A stretch of 64,000 nt of DNA from Thermoplasmata archaeon (GCA_021817415.1 JAKAUZ010000003.1:124001-188000), one strand, 5' to 3'. Shown: positions 52,265 to 61,315, counted from the stretch's first letter. Numbers and translations: made by a program. The notes: a model not told the origin generated them from the sequence alone.

Positions 52265-53362
52265 ATGATAATTCACGATGCAATTTACAGCTCCATAAAA
52301 ATTGATGATAAGGCTTCAGAGATAATTGGGACAAGGGAATTCCAGAGGTTAAACACAATAAAACAGCTTGGATTTTCGTATCTCGTATTCCCCGGAGCCA
52401 CTCACACCAGATTTGAGCATTCACTTGGAACCTATTACCTGGCAAGGGAAGCCGCAAAGAATCTGGAAATGAATTCCAGCGAAATTGCACAGGTATCAAT
52501 TGCCGGACTCCTCCACGACCTGGGACATGCACCTTTCTCACATTCAATCGAAGAAGGAGTCGAGAGTTTATACGGAAAGGATCACGTTGAAGTTGCAATT
52601 GACATCATAACCGGAGAGGAGGGGTCTGGTAAAATTCCCTCAATCCTCAAGGAAGACCTGGATGATGTGGCAAAAATACTGCAAAATAAGAAAGGAATCC
52701 AAAGCAGATTGATCTCTGGAAATGGTGACATGGACCAGATAGATTATTTGGCAAGGGATTCCTATTACACTGGGGTGGCGTTAGGGGCAGTGGACGTCTC
52801 CAGGATACTTAACACGATCCACGTGTTCAACAATGAATTCTGCGTTTTGGAGAAGGGCCTTCCCGCTCTCGAGGGGTTGATGCTCGCGAGAATGTTGATG
52901 TACAGGACTGTATATAGATATAAACACTCATTGATTGCCTCGACAATTGCGAACGAAGCTTTCAGGAGCCTTTCACCCAGTTACGAGGAATTCATAACAT
53001 GGGATGACTGTGATTTTCTATCTGAGATGAAAAGGAATGATAAGACGAGGGAGACCTACCGGAGAATCAAGGAGAGGAGCCTCCCGCCCGGGCTTGTTCT
53101 GGAAACAGACAGGAAGCAATTTGATGAGGTGAGGAGTGAACTTGGGGACTACATTGAAACTTCAAGCTATTTCAGCTCTCCATACAAGACGGAAGCAATT
53201 AAGATTCTTGATGGAAAGGAGCTCAAGCCAATAACGGAACTGTCAGGGATAATGCATTACCTGGAACAGGAGCTTCAGGGGTCAGGTATCATTGTGTTCA
53301 ACAAGGAGAATGAAGAAAGATTGAGGGCCAAACTACTCAGGCGTGAGATAAAATTCCAGTAG
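52265..53362 (+). CDS. HD-superfamily phosphohydrolase (dNTPase/SAMHD1-like)
   Basis: A 365-residue HD-domain protein beginning with IYSSIKIDDKASEIIGTREFQRL. The metal motif is split as usual: THTRFEHSLGTYYLA near residue 44, LLHDLGHAPFSHSIE near residue 83 and IDYLARDSYYTG near residue 158. The family hydrolyses dNTPs or other nucleotides (dGTPase/SAMHD1 relatives, COG1078). A protein of unknown function follows 12 bases later in the same direction. Confidence 0.92.
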   Translation: MIIHDAIYSSIKIDDKASEIIGTREFQRLNTIKQLGFSYLVFPGATHTRFEHSLGTYYLAREAAKNLEMNSSEIAQVSIAGLLHDLGHAPFSHSIEEGVESLYGKDHVEVAIDIITGEEGSGKIPSILKEDLDDVAKILQNKKGIQSRLISGNGDMDQIDYLARDSYYTGVALGAVDVSRILNTIHVFNNEFCVLEKGLPALEGLMLARMLMYRTVYRYKHSLIASTIANEAFRSLSPSYEEFITWDDCDFLSEMKRNDKTRETYRRIKERSLPPGLVLETDRKQFDEVRSELGDYIETSSYFSSPYKTEAIKILDGKELKPITELSGIMHYLEQELQGSGIIVFNKENEERLRAKLLRREIKFQ

Positions 53363-53374
53363 TAAATTAGTTAA

Positions 53375-53959
53375 GTGAACGAATTATACAGAAATGTGCT
53401 CAGGCCAATTGGAAAAAGGGCGAAAGAGATTATTGACAAGGATTCTCTCAATTTTCTCTCCTATCCGGAAAAAGAAATGTTTCTTTGCATACTTCCGGAG
53501 ATGAGCGGAGAAGAGGAGAACTATATTGCAAGTTCTACCAATAATTTCCTCGTTGCTATTTTTCCAATGGGAGAAGAGTTCTCTGAGAAGGTCAAGGCAA
53601 GCAAGGACATTCTGGCCAGGCTTGAAAGAAGGCATTCGAAGATTGTCCTCTACGATGATGAAATGAAGCGTTTCCCATACTACTCGTTCTCCAAACTAAT
53701 GGAATTCAGGGAGCATCTAATTTACCTGCTTCACTGGGCGTACGTCCAAAAGCCTGAGATATTCCACGGTAGAAATGCAGTAGGCATGAGCTATTCAAAA
53801 ATCAAGTATGAACCTGTTGAAACAATGGAGAATGTGAGAAGGAGCCCATGGTACGCGGTTGGCAGGGAAGAAATCTTTTCCTTCTCGAAATTCGAAACCG
53901 GTCACAAGGTCAATCCCGACCTGAACGAAATATTTGTAGTGAGTTTCAAGGATGATTAG
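53375..53959 (+). CDS. Unknown protein paired with HD phosphohydrolase
   Basis: A 194-residue soluble protein starting with GTG (MNELYRNVLRPIGKRAKEII). Mixed helix/strand with no membrane segment and no cysteine pair. Conserved-looking patches are FLSYPEKEMFLCILPEM, HLIYLLHWAYVQKPEI and SPWYAVGREEIFSF. I recognise no family. Tight spacing to the HD gene suggests a shared operon and possibly a regulator or partner of the hydrolase. Confidence 0.72.
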   Translation: MNELYRNVLRPIGKRAKEIIDKDSLNFLSYPEKEMFLCILPEMSGEEENYIASSTNNFLVAIFPMGEEFSEKVKASKDILARLERRHSKIVLYDDEMKRFPYYSFSKLMEFREHLIYLLHWAYVQKPEIFHGRNAVGMSYSKIKYEPVETMENVRRSPWYAVGREEIFSFSKFETGHKVNPDLNEIFVVSFKDD

Positions 53960-54056
53960 ATCCTGCTAATGTTTCCAGACCGAGGATAATTGAGGTTTGT
54001 TTGCTGATTTTTAACAATCAATTCAGGGCTCATTCTGATCATCCTCGATCTCTGTT

Positions 54057-54752
54057 TCAATCAACAGTCAATTCAATTATATCAGTTGCCGTTTCTTCAG
54101 GCTTGGTGATCATGGGCCAGTGACCGGCATCAATCAGCTTATAAGGGCCATATAACTTTCCCCATTTCCCGCTTATTATTTCATCGACCGGATCTCCGCT
54201 CAGTGTGCAGAAAATATATGAGCTCTCAATTGAATCAAATTTTTCAGAAAGAATGATAGGGTTCTTGGCATACCTGACTGGCCATGGAGTGGACTTCGAA
54301 AGAAGCCATTTCCGGTCATCTCCTTCTACATCCTTCCCGATGGCGTCAATTATACCTTCGTTGAAAGGTATTACGAAACCGTCTGTCTTGAATTCGTCTC
54401 CAAATATGCCCTGAGGGGTCCTGACTTTGCTGGGGAAGAATGCGTCCAAATACAATATTGATTTAATTTTTTCTGGAATGCGATCAGCAACAGCCGAAAC
54501 CACTTTCCCGGCAAAACTATGGCCAATCAGCACAATGTCATCAAGGTCATTGTAATTTATGGTGTTGACGACGTCCAGGATGGCTGTTTCCAGATTCAAG
54601 AGATCAGTAGCAAGATGGACTCTATCCCCCATTCCGGTGAGGGTCACTGGAAAAGCAGGATATCCTTCCTTATTAATTATTGGAGTCACTCTGGACCAAA
54701 CCCATGAACCAAGCCAAGCACCGGGAACAAGAACGTATGATGGCTTCTTCAT
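54057..54752 (-). CDS. Alpha/beta-hydrolase (esterase-like)
   Basis: A 231-residue alpha/beta hydrolase opening with YVLVPGAWLGSWVWSRV, resembling the plant hydroxynitrile lyase / salicylic acid-binding esterase group. Nucleophile elbow IGHSFAGKV near residue 97; catalytic His in DAGHWPMITKPEE near residue 212; acid probably in a late loop. Oxyanion residues fit the G-A-W type. A TATA-like TATATTAAA lies about 27-33 bases before the ATG. It is convergent with the gene at 53375. Confidence 0.88.
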   Translation of the reverse strand: MKKPSYVLVPGAWLGSWVWSRVTPIINKEGYPAFPVTLTGMGDRVHLATDLLNLETAILDVVNTINYNDLDDIVLIGHSFAGKVVSAVADRIPEKIKSILYLDAFFPSKVRTPQGIFGDEFKTDGFVIPFNEGIIDAIGKDVEGDDRKWLLSKSTPWPVRYAKNPIILSEKFDSIESSYIFCTLSGDPVDEIISGKWGKLYGPYKLIDAGHWPMITKPEETATDIIELTVD

Positions 54753-54765
54753 GGAGATGAACGTC

Positions 54766-54894
54766 TTGGTGGCGTTTAATATATGTGTAAAGAAGCGAAC
54801 TAATAATCAGGAAAGGCGAGCATTAGTTTGCACTGGCAATACTTCCAAGAGAGGCGTGAAAGGAACAAATTCAACTCCCACGTAACGCCACCAA
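54766..54894. other. 129-base structured intergenic element (candidate RNA or operator pair)
   Basis: An 11-base perfect inverted repeat, TTGGTGGCGTT (54766-54776) and AACGCCACCAA (54884-54894), encloses a second stem GCGAACTAAT/ATTAGTTTGC (54795-54804, 54822-54831; one G-U pair in RNA) with a 17-base loop, and a smaller stem around CGTG...CACG (54855-54882). This would fold as a multi-branched RNA. The left arm lies in the promoter of the alpha/beta hydrolase, so a looped protein-binding site is an alternative. Not a tRNA. Confidence 0.5.
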
Positions 54895-55124
54895 AAACAA
54901 CTCCAGCATGCAAGGTGAGGAAGGGGGAAAGCTGCCAATTCTCGGCTGTCATTCTAGGTCAATCTGATATGTTTCTTCATTTACAATTCATCAAATATGT
55001 CTCAGTTCTTGTCAATTCTAAATAAAAATATGTGAGATAAGTACCAGCTGTTAGACTCTATGTCCCTGAAAGGTTCAAAATGTCGACAAAGAAAAATAGA
55101 TTAAGAGATAATGACTGAAGCATC

Positions 55125-56201
55125 ATGAATGCAGAAAAATTATTTGACATGAACCAGAACGTTGAAGCAATATTGATCTACAACGAAGGGGAAGCAAGCA
55201 CTGACCCGTCCTTCTTCTACTTCACGCAGCTGTCACGTGGCCTGTTCGAAGGATCTTACGTTTTCCTGACGAGGAAGAACCTGAAAGTGATAACAAGTCA
55301 GCTTGAAGAGGAAACGGCAAAATCAGAGCAACTTGACGTCATAGCCTTTTCCAATGGGGTGGAAAGAAAGAACAAATTAAAGGAATTGACTTCAGACTTC
55401 AATTTCATAGGAATTAATTTTTCAGGTCTGTCTCATAAGGAATTCCTTGGTCTGAGGCAAATTCTTCCCGACAAGGAATTTGTGGACGTCGGAGAGTCAA
55501 TTTCCAATCTCAGGATGATAAAGTCAGAGAGGGAAATTGGGAAAATACGAGAAGCAGCGAAAATAGTATCGGAAGTGGCAGAGGTGATTCCTGAAAAGTT
55601 GAAAGATGGACTTACGGAAAACGAACTAGCTGCCATAGTGAATTTTGAAATGATGAAGAGGGGCGCATCCTCTCCCAGTTTCGATACAATTGCTGCTTTC
55701 GGAGCGGACGCCGCAGAACCCCATTTCACAGGGGGGAGTAGGAAACTGAAGAAGGGAGACGTGGTTCTGGTTGATTTTGGAGCCAGATACGAAAGATACT
55801 GTTCAGATATGACAAGAACTTTCTTTTATGGCAAGCCGGAGAGAATGATGCTTGATATGTACGAGACAGTACTGAAGGCGCAAAAAGCAGGCATCGAGGC
55901 AGTCTCTGCCGGGATTAATGGGAAGGATGTAGACAAGGAGGCAAGGAAGATCATTGATTCAAGCAAGTTTGCAGGGAAGTTTATCCACAGCCTCGGACAT
56001 GGGGTCGGTCTCAACGTTCACGACCATCCTGCGCTCTCCCCATCATATGACTTCTTCCTGAAGGAGAACATGGTCGTAACTGTGGAACCGGGAGTTTATA
56101 TTTCAGGTAAAGGTGGAGTACGCATAGAGGACGATGTGGTCGTCAAGAAGGAAGGATGTGAAGTATTGACGACTGCCCCCAAGGAACTAATAGTAGTATG
56201 A
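55125..56201 (+). CDS. pepQ: Xaa-Pro dipeptidase/aminopeptidase (M24)
   Basis: A 358-residue creatinase-fold peptidase. N-terminal domain 1-125; C-terminal pita-bread domain with the five metal ligands: VLVDFGARYERYCSDMTRTF near residue 209 (two Asp), SLGHGVGLNVHDHP near residue 290 (His), VTVEPGVYI near residue 318 and GVRIEDDVVV near residue 334 (two Glu). It removes proline-containing dipeptides for an organism that lives on peptides. The ATGA overlap couples it to the primase large subunit. Confidence 0.93.
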   Translation: MNAEKLFDMNQNVEAILIYNEGEASTDPSFFYFTQLSRGLFEGSYVFLTRKNLKVITSQLEEETAKSEQLDVIAFSNGVERKNKLKELTSDFNFIGINFSGLSHKEFLGLRQILPDKEFVDVGESISNLRMIKSEREIGKIREAAKIVSEVAEVIPEKLKDGLTENELAAIVNFEMMKRGASSPSFDTIAAFGADAAEPHFTGGSRKLKKGDVVLVDFGARYERYCSDMTRTFFYGKPERMMLDMYETVLKAQKAGIEAVSAGINGKDVDKEARKIIDSSKFAGKFIHSLGHGVGLNVHDHPALSPSYDFFLKENMVVTVEPGVYISGKGGVRIEDDVVVKKEGCEVLTTAPKELIVV

Positions 56202-57241
56202 AAGAGGACCTTATAACAAAATATCCTTTCATAAAATCCGGGCTCAAAGAGTACTTCGGGTTCGGGAAACCTCTTTCAGAGTTCCTGGAAGAGAACTCAA
56301 ATTATCTTGCCGACGTTTCAAGGGACATACTGGACGTCGTCAATGGAAAAGACATCTCTTTCCCAATCGAGCCAGACGAAAGAGTGAAGAAATTCATTCT
56401 TGCAAAGATCCTGCTCACCTTCATAAGGGATTACTTCGTGTCTGCAAGGTATGCGATCAGGGAAAGAAAAATTCTGTACGATAACATCGAGCTCGAACAG
56501 GATCACAGGAACATAATGCTTGTTGCAAAGGAACTAGGCATAAAGTTTGAGCTTAGAGACGGGCGGTATCTTGTCTCCGTACAATCTTTCCTGAAAAATG
56601 CGGTGGTATTCAATGACAAGGAGCTCAAACTGTGCAACCAGGAGATGATAGAAGGCAGGGTAGTCGCTGACAGGAGAATCATTGCAAAGTTGATCAGGGA
56701 GGCCTTTTACAGGATATACATGGAAGAAGTGAACAGTCTATCATCATTCCCGGAGGAAGTTTCGCCCATATTGAAAGGATATGCGGAGAAAATAATAGTC
56801 AGAGGGGGGCAGATCAGGCAGGAGAGGGCAAACCTCGGACCGCTGAATACTAAAGCATTCCCACCGTGTCTCACCATGATCATATCCCAGATGTCAAAGG
56901 GAATGAACGTGTCTCATCCGGCTAGATTTTTCCTTGTGACCTTCCTCCACCGAATAGGTCTTTCGAATGATGAAATATTCAAGTATTTTGGAGAAGTTCC
57001 TGATTTTGCAGAGAAAATAACAAAATATCAGATAGAACATATAACAGGAACCGGGAGAGGGAGAGAATACATGGTCCCGTCATGCAATACCCTTATGTCA
57101 CTTGGTCTCTGTTACAAGGAGACGGATGAACTATGCAGATCAGGGGTGATAAATCACCCCCTCAATTACTACAAGAGAAAGAATGTCCGTAGAGGACCTG
57201 AACGGAAAAATGAAGTAAATGGTGAGAAGACAAATCACTGA
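56198..57241 (+). CDS. priL: DNA primase large subunit
   Basis: A 347-residue PriL. The N-terminal helical domain (1-200) contacts PriS, and the C-terminal domain carries four Fe-S cysteines in PPCLTMI, VPSCNTL, LGLCYKE and DELCRSG, followed by NHPLNYYKRK. It binds primer-template and regulates primer length. It is coupled to pepQ by a four-base overlap; PriS is not in this window. The last 15 residues are a charged tail. Confidence 0.93.
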   Translation: MKEDLITKYPFIKSGLKEYFGFGKPLSEFLEENSNYLADVSRDILDVVNGKDISFPIEPDERVKKFILAKILLTFIRDYFVSARYAIRERKILYDNIELEQDHRNIMLVAKELGIKFELRDGRYLVSVQSFLKNAVVFNDKELKLCNQEMIEGRVVADRRIIAKLIREAFYRIYMEEVNSLSSFPEEVSPILKGYAEKIIVRGGQIRQERANLGPLNTKAFPPCLTMIISQMSKGMNVSHPARFFLVTFLHRIGLSNDEIFKYFGEVPDFAEKITKYQIEHITGTGRGREYMVPSCNTLMSLGLCYKETDELCRSGVINHPLNYYKRKNVRRGPERKNEVNGEKTNH

Positions 57242-57287
57242 AGTGAAAGTATGAAAGCGGGCAATGAAAACGTTATTGCAGGCCAGA

Positions 57288-57881
57288 CTACTCAACTTCA
57301 ATTGATCTGTAAACCTTGGCCGCCCTGTAAATGGAATTAATCAGGCCTGCAAGACCGAGAAACAGCAGAGTCCAGGAGATTATATAAAATCCATAAATCC
57401 TTCCGGTGAACAGCTGGATCAATATTGCTGCCAGAATTATTACCAGTCTGTCAGCCCTCCCAGGGAAACCACCGTACAACCTTTTCTGGCCAATTGCTTG
57501 AGCCTGAGTACCAACATAACTTGTCAGGAAAGTTCCAGCTATGGCTAAACTCCCGAAATAGATATTGCCATATGCACTGATTGCAAGTGCAAATAGAACT
57601 ATGAAATCCACATACCGATCTATCAGGTGGTCGAGAAAATCACCTTTCAACGATACTTTGTTGAACAGCCTGGCCACAGTGCCGTCCAATGCATCAAAAT
57701 ATGCTGAAACAAGGAGGGCAACGAAGGAAAAAACAATGTATCCATAATAAAAAAGGAATGCAAACACCAGGGAGATGACCAGGGACAGGACAGTAATCAA
57801 ACCGGGACTGACCTTCCCCATTCTGGCTGCTACTGGGTCAATCAGAAATTTTGTGCCGGATCTACCTTTATCTAGAACCAA
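57288..57881 (-). CDS. CDP-alcohol phosphatidyltransferase (archaetidyl-phosphate synthase type)
   Basis: A 197-residue membrane enzyme with about six helices and the full CDP-alcohol motif DALDGTVARLFNKVSLKGDFLDHLIDR starting near residue 63 (D-x2-D-G-x2-A-R-x8-G-x3-D-x3-D). It transfers an alcohol or inositol phosphate to CDP-archaeol, making archaeal phospholipid headgroups. Archaetidylinositol-phosphate synthase is the most likely, archaetidylglycerol-phosphate synthase the alternative. Last gene of an overlapping operon. Confidence 0.88.
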   Translation of the reverse strand: MVLDKGRSGTKFLIDPVAARMGKVSPGLITVLSLVISLVFAFLFYYGYIVFSFVALLVSAYFDALDGTVARLFNKVSLKGDFLDHLIDRYVDFIVLFALAISAYGNIYFGSLAIAGTFLTSYVGTQAQAIGQKRLYGGFPGRADRLVIILAAILIQLFTGRIYGFYIISWTLLFLGLAGLINSIYRAAKVYRSIEVE

Positions 57882-58357
57882 TCCATCATCTCCATAAGCA
57901 GATCGATCTTATCTTTGTCTTCAAGCTTTCCTTTGATTATGTTCTCCACAATAGCCACAGTATCATCAATGTTTTCATTCAGAACTTCGAAAACTCGTCC
58001 AGGATGCAATTCCTCTGCTTCCGCTCCGATCAGGTCTATAGCCTCTGCTTCCACGTTATCCATTATCTTCTTTTTGGCGTACCCTCTCTTCGACAACCTA
58101 TCCTCAACATCGTGAAGGTGTGAACGAAGCACAATAACCAGATCACACTTCAGGTAATGGCTCAGATGACTCGCCACTATTCCATCAACCCTCAGTCTCC
58201 CTAGGCAGTCAGTATCAATAAGTTTCTCGTTTTCCTCAGTTCCATCAACGCAATCGTTCGCTATGTCGATCATTTCGTGGACTTCATATCCCCTGCTTCT
58301 CAGCAATGCGATCAGGGAAGATTTTCCAGTTCCTGGCGTCCCGGTTATGCAGATCAA
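57872..58357 (-). CDS. Fap7-like adenylate kinase/ATPase
   Basis: A 161-residue P-loop kinase, ICITGTPGTGKSSLIALL at the start, then IDTDCLGRLRVDGIVASHL and the lid segment RLSKRGYAKKKIMDNVEAEA. This is the Fap7/hCINAP-type broad adenylate kinase that helps mature the 18S/16S 3' end with uS11 in eukaryotes and archaea. It overlaps tiaS by four bases and the CDP-alcohol transferase by ten. Confidence 0.9.
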   Translation of the reverse strand: MICITGTPGTGKSSLIALLRSRGYEVHEMIDIANDCVDGTEENEKLIDTDCLGRLRVDGIVASHLSHYLKCDLVIVLRSHLHDVEDRLSKRGYAKKKIMDNVEAEAIDLIGAEAEELHPGRVFEVLNENIDDTVAIVENIIKGKLEDKDKIDLLMEMMDWF

Positions 58358-59622
58358 GCTATCACGCCGAGCTTGAGGGGTCTCGATAGATGCCTTCTGG
58401 CGACTATCGGAACTTCGTATGTTTCAGCGGCTATGCCCCTGGATGCATCCTTCGCCTCTCCCTCCCCTCTTTTACCACATCTCCTGCATCTATAACCTTT
58501 CCCTTTTCCCACGCTTTCCATCTTGATATTGCAGTTCAGGCATAAGGGAGGCTGAATTTCCAGTACGTTTGACAGGGATAGGACCTTGAATTTCTCAAGG
58601 TTGATGTAACCTTCCTTTGTGACGCCCCCGAATAATCTCAGTCTGTCCCCCCTTCTCAGTTTGGTGACAGTCTCCCTGAATTCTTTTGTGGGCTGCATAG
58701 CGACTGCCTTAATGCTTCCACTTCCATCGGAAAAATCAAAAATGGCCACACCACCCCGTATCATGACAGGATTGCTTGCGACTACCCCATCTATTATCGA
58801 TGAATCGTATAGGCGGGTTCCGCTTATCGTCCTCCTTACAAGGTGGTCATCAGTTCCCTGATTTGTCTTATAGATTATGTAGGAGTCGTATGGCTCGCTC
58901 TCTATGTATTCCAAGGTCCGGTGCAGATTGACATGGTCTATGCCCCTTATCCCGAAGAGCACTGGTGTCTTGGTGGTTGGCCTTATTGCATTATAATTGT
59001 TTGCAAAGTCAAAATTGTCGAATGTATCAGGAAAATTTCTCTCCAGATACTCTGCCCCAAGGGGGGAAACAAAATGATTTCCGCCCCATCTTTCCTTCTT
59101 GAGGTACGATATCAGTTCATAGGTCGCGTGCTTCTCTGGCCAGGAATTCGCTGCGTTGGCCCCTACAATCCCAACATCTCCATTGATTGTTTCTATTTCT
59201 CCCCCGATCCTTCCCTTGACTTCCCTGTAGTCGACGAATTCTCTTACTGCTTCCCAGTAAAAGTTTTCATTCTCCCTTTCTCCTGTTACTATGACAGCAG
59301 GATTAGTCTTCTCGTCCCTTGGGGAGAATTCTTCAATTATGCTCATCAGGTCTATGTCCAGTTTGGCTTCCTCGAATCGTTCATATGAATGTACAGTCTC
59401 TCCGTCTATTTTCCCAACTTCCTGTTTAGACCCCATTCCCCTCCCTAGGGTAATGGATATTGCCGCATTTCCCCTTGTCTTGAGCGGGATGTTAGGATTA
59501 AGGCGCACCAATCTGGGAAAACCTATCAGGTCCAGGCTTGTCCTCTTCAGTATTTCGATGGTGATATAGGTGGTGCACATCTCCCTGGCAGAGTCTGTAT
59601 CATCAATCCCTATGATAGGCAT
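58354..59622 (-). CDS. tiaS: tRNA(Ile2) 2-agmatinylcytidine synthetase (TiaS)
   Basis: A 422-residue enzyme that attaches agmatine to C34 of tRNA-Ile so that it reads AUA. It begins MPIIGIDDTDSAREMCTTY, the family's GIDDTDS motif, followed by RLVRLNPNIPLKTRGNAA; a nucleic-acid OB-fold near residue 280 and a C-terminal zinc ribbon (CLNCNIKM, CRRCGKRG) are present. The ATG at 59622 overlaps the uppS stop as TAATG. It consumes agmatine, the substrate of agmatinase at 7960. Confidence 0.95.
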   Translation of the reverse strand: MPIIGIDDTDSAREMCTTYITIEILKRTSLDLIGFPRLVRLNPNIPLKTRGNAAISITLGRGMGSKQEVGKIDGETVHSYERFEEAKLDIDLMSIIEEFSPRDEKTNPAVIVTGERENENFYWEAVREFVDYREVKGRIGGEIETINGDVGIVGANAANSWPEKHATYELISYLKKERWGGNHFVSPLGAEYLERNFPDTFDNFDFANNYNAIRPTTKTPVLFGIRGIDHVNLHRTLEYIESEPYDSYIIYKTNQGTDDHLVRRTISGTRLYDSSIIDGVVASNPVMIRGGVAIFDFSDGSGSIKAVAMQPTKEFRETVTKLRRGDRLRLFGGVTKEGYINLEKFKVLSLSNVLEIQPPLCLNCNIKMESVGKGKGYRCRRCGKRGEGEAKDASRGIAAETYEVPIVARRHLSRPLKLGVIA

Positions 59623-60407
59623 TATTTCCCGAACCTCCTGTTCCTCCTCTGGTAATCCCTTATGGCTTTTATGAGATCCAATCTTGACATTTCTGGCCAG
59701 TAAACATCCATGAAATAGAGTTCGGAGTAAGCCGATTGCCAAAGAAGGAAATTGCTTATCCTCTCCTCCCCTGACGTCCTTATTATGAGATCCGGGTCTT
59801 CAATTTCCCCTGTATAGAGATGCCTGTGCATTACCTCATCGTTTATTGTTTCAGGTTCAATCGTCCCCTCCCTCACCTCTCTGGCAATATTCCTGATTGC
59901 GTCAAGTATCTCCTCCCTTCCTCCATAAGCAATGGCAACATTCAGGAGATACCCATCGTAGTCCTTTGTGGCTTCCTCCGCCCTTTTTGCCGCCTTCCTC
60001 ACAAATTCCGGCAGGAGGTCTATCCTTCCTATGACCTTTATCCTTATTCTGTTCTTAATAACCCTTTCATCCCTTGACATATCTGTAAGGCTTTCAGCGT
60101 AGAGATTCATAAGGTATTCAATTTCATCCGCGTCCCTGCTGAAATTTTCAGTTGAAAATGCATATACAGTGACAATCTTTATCCCAATATCAAAGCACCA
60201 GTCGAGGAATTCTTCAAGCTTTTTCTTTCCCATGGCGTGTCCTTCATTCGAAGTCAATCTAAGCTGCCTTGCAAATCTCCTGTTGCCATCCATTATCACA
60301 GCTATGTGACGTGGAAGAGGCTCCTTTTTTATCGATTGGAGCAGGTTCTGCTCATACCTCTCCTTGACTCCTGTAAATATTGAATCAATTACCCCTTGCC
60401 TAGGCAT
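59622..60407 (-). CDS. uppS: Cis-prenyltransferase (polyprenyl diphosphate synthase, UPPS family)
   Basis: A 261-residue cis-prenyltransferase making the long-chain carrier lipid used for N-glycosylation. HIAVIMDGNRRFARQ near residue 33 is the catalytic Asp motif; GKKKLEEFLDWC, VTVYAFSTENFSR and IRTSGEERISNFLLWQSAYSELYF are characteristic. ATG at 60407 is preferred over an in-frame TTG at 60425; a strong TATA-like TGATATAAAAAA (60434-60445) is about 29 bases upstream. First gene of the overlapping four-gene operon. Confidence 0.93.
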   Translation of the reverse strand: MPRQGVIDSIFTGVKERYEQNLLQSIKKEPLPRHIAVIMDGNRRFARQLRLTSNEGHAMGKKKLEEFLDWCFDIGIKIVTVYAFSTENFSRDADEIEYLMNLYAESLTDMSRDERVIKNRIRIKVIGRIDLLPEFVRKAAKRAEEATKDYDGYLLNVAIAYGGREEILDAIRNIAREVREGTIEPETINDEVMHRHLYTGEIEDPDLIIRTSGEERISNFLLWQSAYSELYFMDVYWPEMSRLDLIKAIRDYQRRNRRFGK

Positions 60408-60442
60408 CTCAGATGACAGATGCAATCATTGGAAATAATTTT

Positions 60443-61315
60443 TTATATCAACCTGAGAAGATAGTAAAAAAGGGAGTCCTCAGGAGAAAAGCCATGAACC
60501 TCCCTTCTTTCGAGGACGTCAACAAAGTTCCATCTGATGAGAAAGTCTTTACTTGCAAGATTGAAAAAATGTACCACCGTTCCCTTTCCATACCTGCGAA
60601 CAATTTCTTCTGAAGTTCCTATGTCCTGGGTAGGATTATTCATAATGACCTGGTTGGGTGATATACAGTGTGCAATTGAATTGGAGTCTGCAATTATTGG
60701 ATTGCCCTTCAGCCTGTTCAGTCTCAGATTATATGATAGCAGATCAATCGCAAACGGATTGACATCAATCGAGATGGTGTTGATATTATTCTTGAGAAGG
60801 AGCAGAGAGATGGGGCCGACTCCAGCGTACATGTCCAGAACGAGTTTGTGTTCATATTTCAGTACATTTTCAAGAAGGTGAGACCTGATGCTCGCGAGTC
60901 GGGGAGAGAAGTATGCCTTTTCAACGTTCACCTTCATCCTGATCCCATTTTCCTTCACTATTCCCTCTGGTTCACCTTCGCCGGCTACTCTAGTCAGTTT
61001 TCTCCTCCTCTCCCTCCCAAATACGCCTTCGTCAATGAAGACGGCCCGTGGCTTCCGTTTTAACAATATTTCATCCATTATGGCTTCCCAGCCAGCTCTT
61101 CTCTTAATTACGTAAAAGTCGCCTATGCTTTCAAAGCTCCCAACGTGTCTCATCTTCTTTGAATGAGACTCTTCGAATTCCCCCTCCTCATCAGAATGCC
61201 TCACTGGAACCAGTACAAATTCTCCTTCATGCTTGATTCTGAAGCCATTCAAGAATTCGCCTTTCTTCCTGAGTCTGTCTATCTCCTTCTCTGCATCTTG
61301 TTTCAGGACCCTCAT
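60443..61315 (-). CDS. Trm5-like tRNA (guanine-37) methyltransferase family
   Basis: A 290-residue class I SAM methyltransferase with the Trm5 layout: an N-terminal domain of about 100 residues, AYFSPRLASIR-type linker, SAM motif LVLDMYAGVGPISLLLL near residue 164, SIDVNPFAI, and MNNPTQ where Trm5 has NLP. It probably makes m1G37 or acts in wyosine synthesis (Taw22). The ATG at 61315 is favoured over the TTG at 61330. The exact activity among Trm5a/b/c types cannot be read. Confidence 0.82.
   Translation of the reverse strand: MRVLKQDAEKEIDRLRKKGEFLNGFRIKHEGEFVLVPVRHSDEEGEFEESHSKKMRHVGSFESIGDFYVIKRRAGWEAIMDEILLKRKPRAVFIDEGVFGRERRRKLTRVAGEGEPEGIVKENGIRMKVNVEKAYFSPRLASIRSHLLENVLKYEHKLVLDMYAGVGPISLLLLKNNINTISIDVNPFAIDLLSYNLRLNRLKGNPIIADSNSIAHCISPNQVIMNNPTQDIGTSEEIVRRYGKGTVVHFFNLASKDFLIRWNFVDVLERREVHGFSPEDSLFYYLLRLI

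Noticed and set aside
54766-54894. Terminal inverted repeats of a miniature transposable element
   Set aside because: No target-site duplication is visible next to the 11-base arms and no second copy was seen in the window; structured RNA or operator preferred.
58843-59388. 181-residue plus-strand ORF
   Set aside because: Entirely antisense to tiaS; composition is not protein-like and no promoter or family pattern is present.
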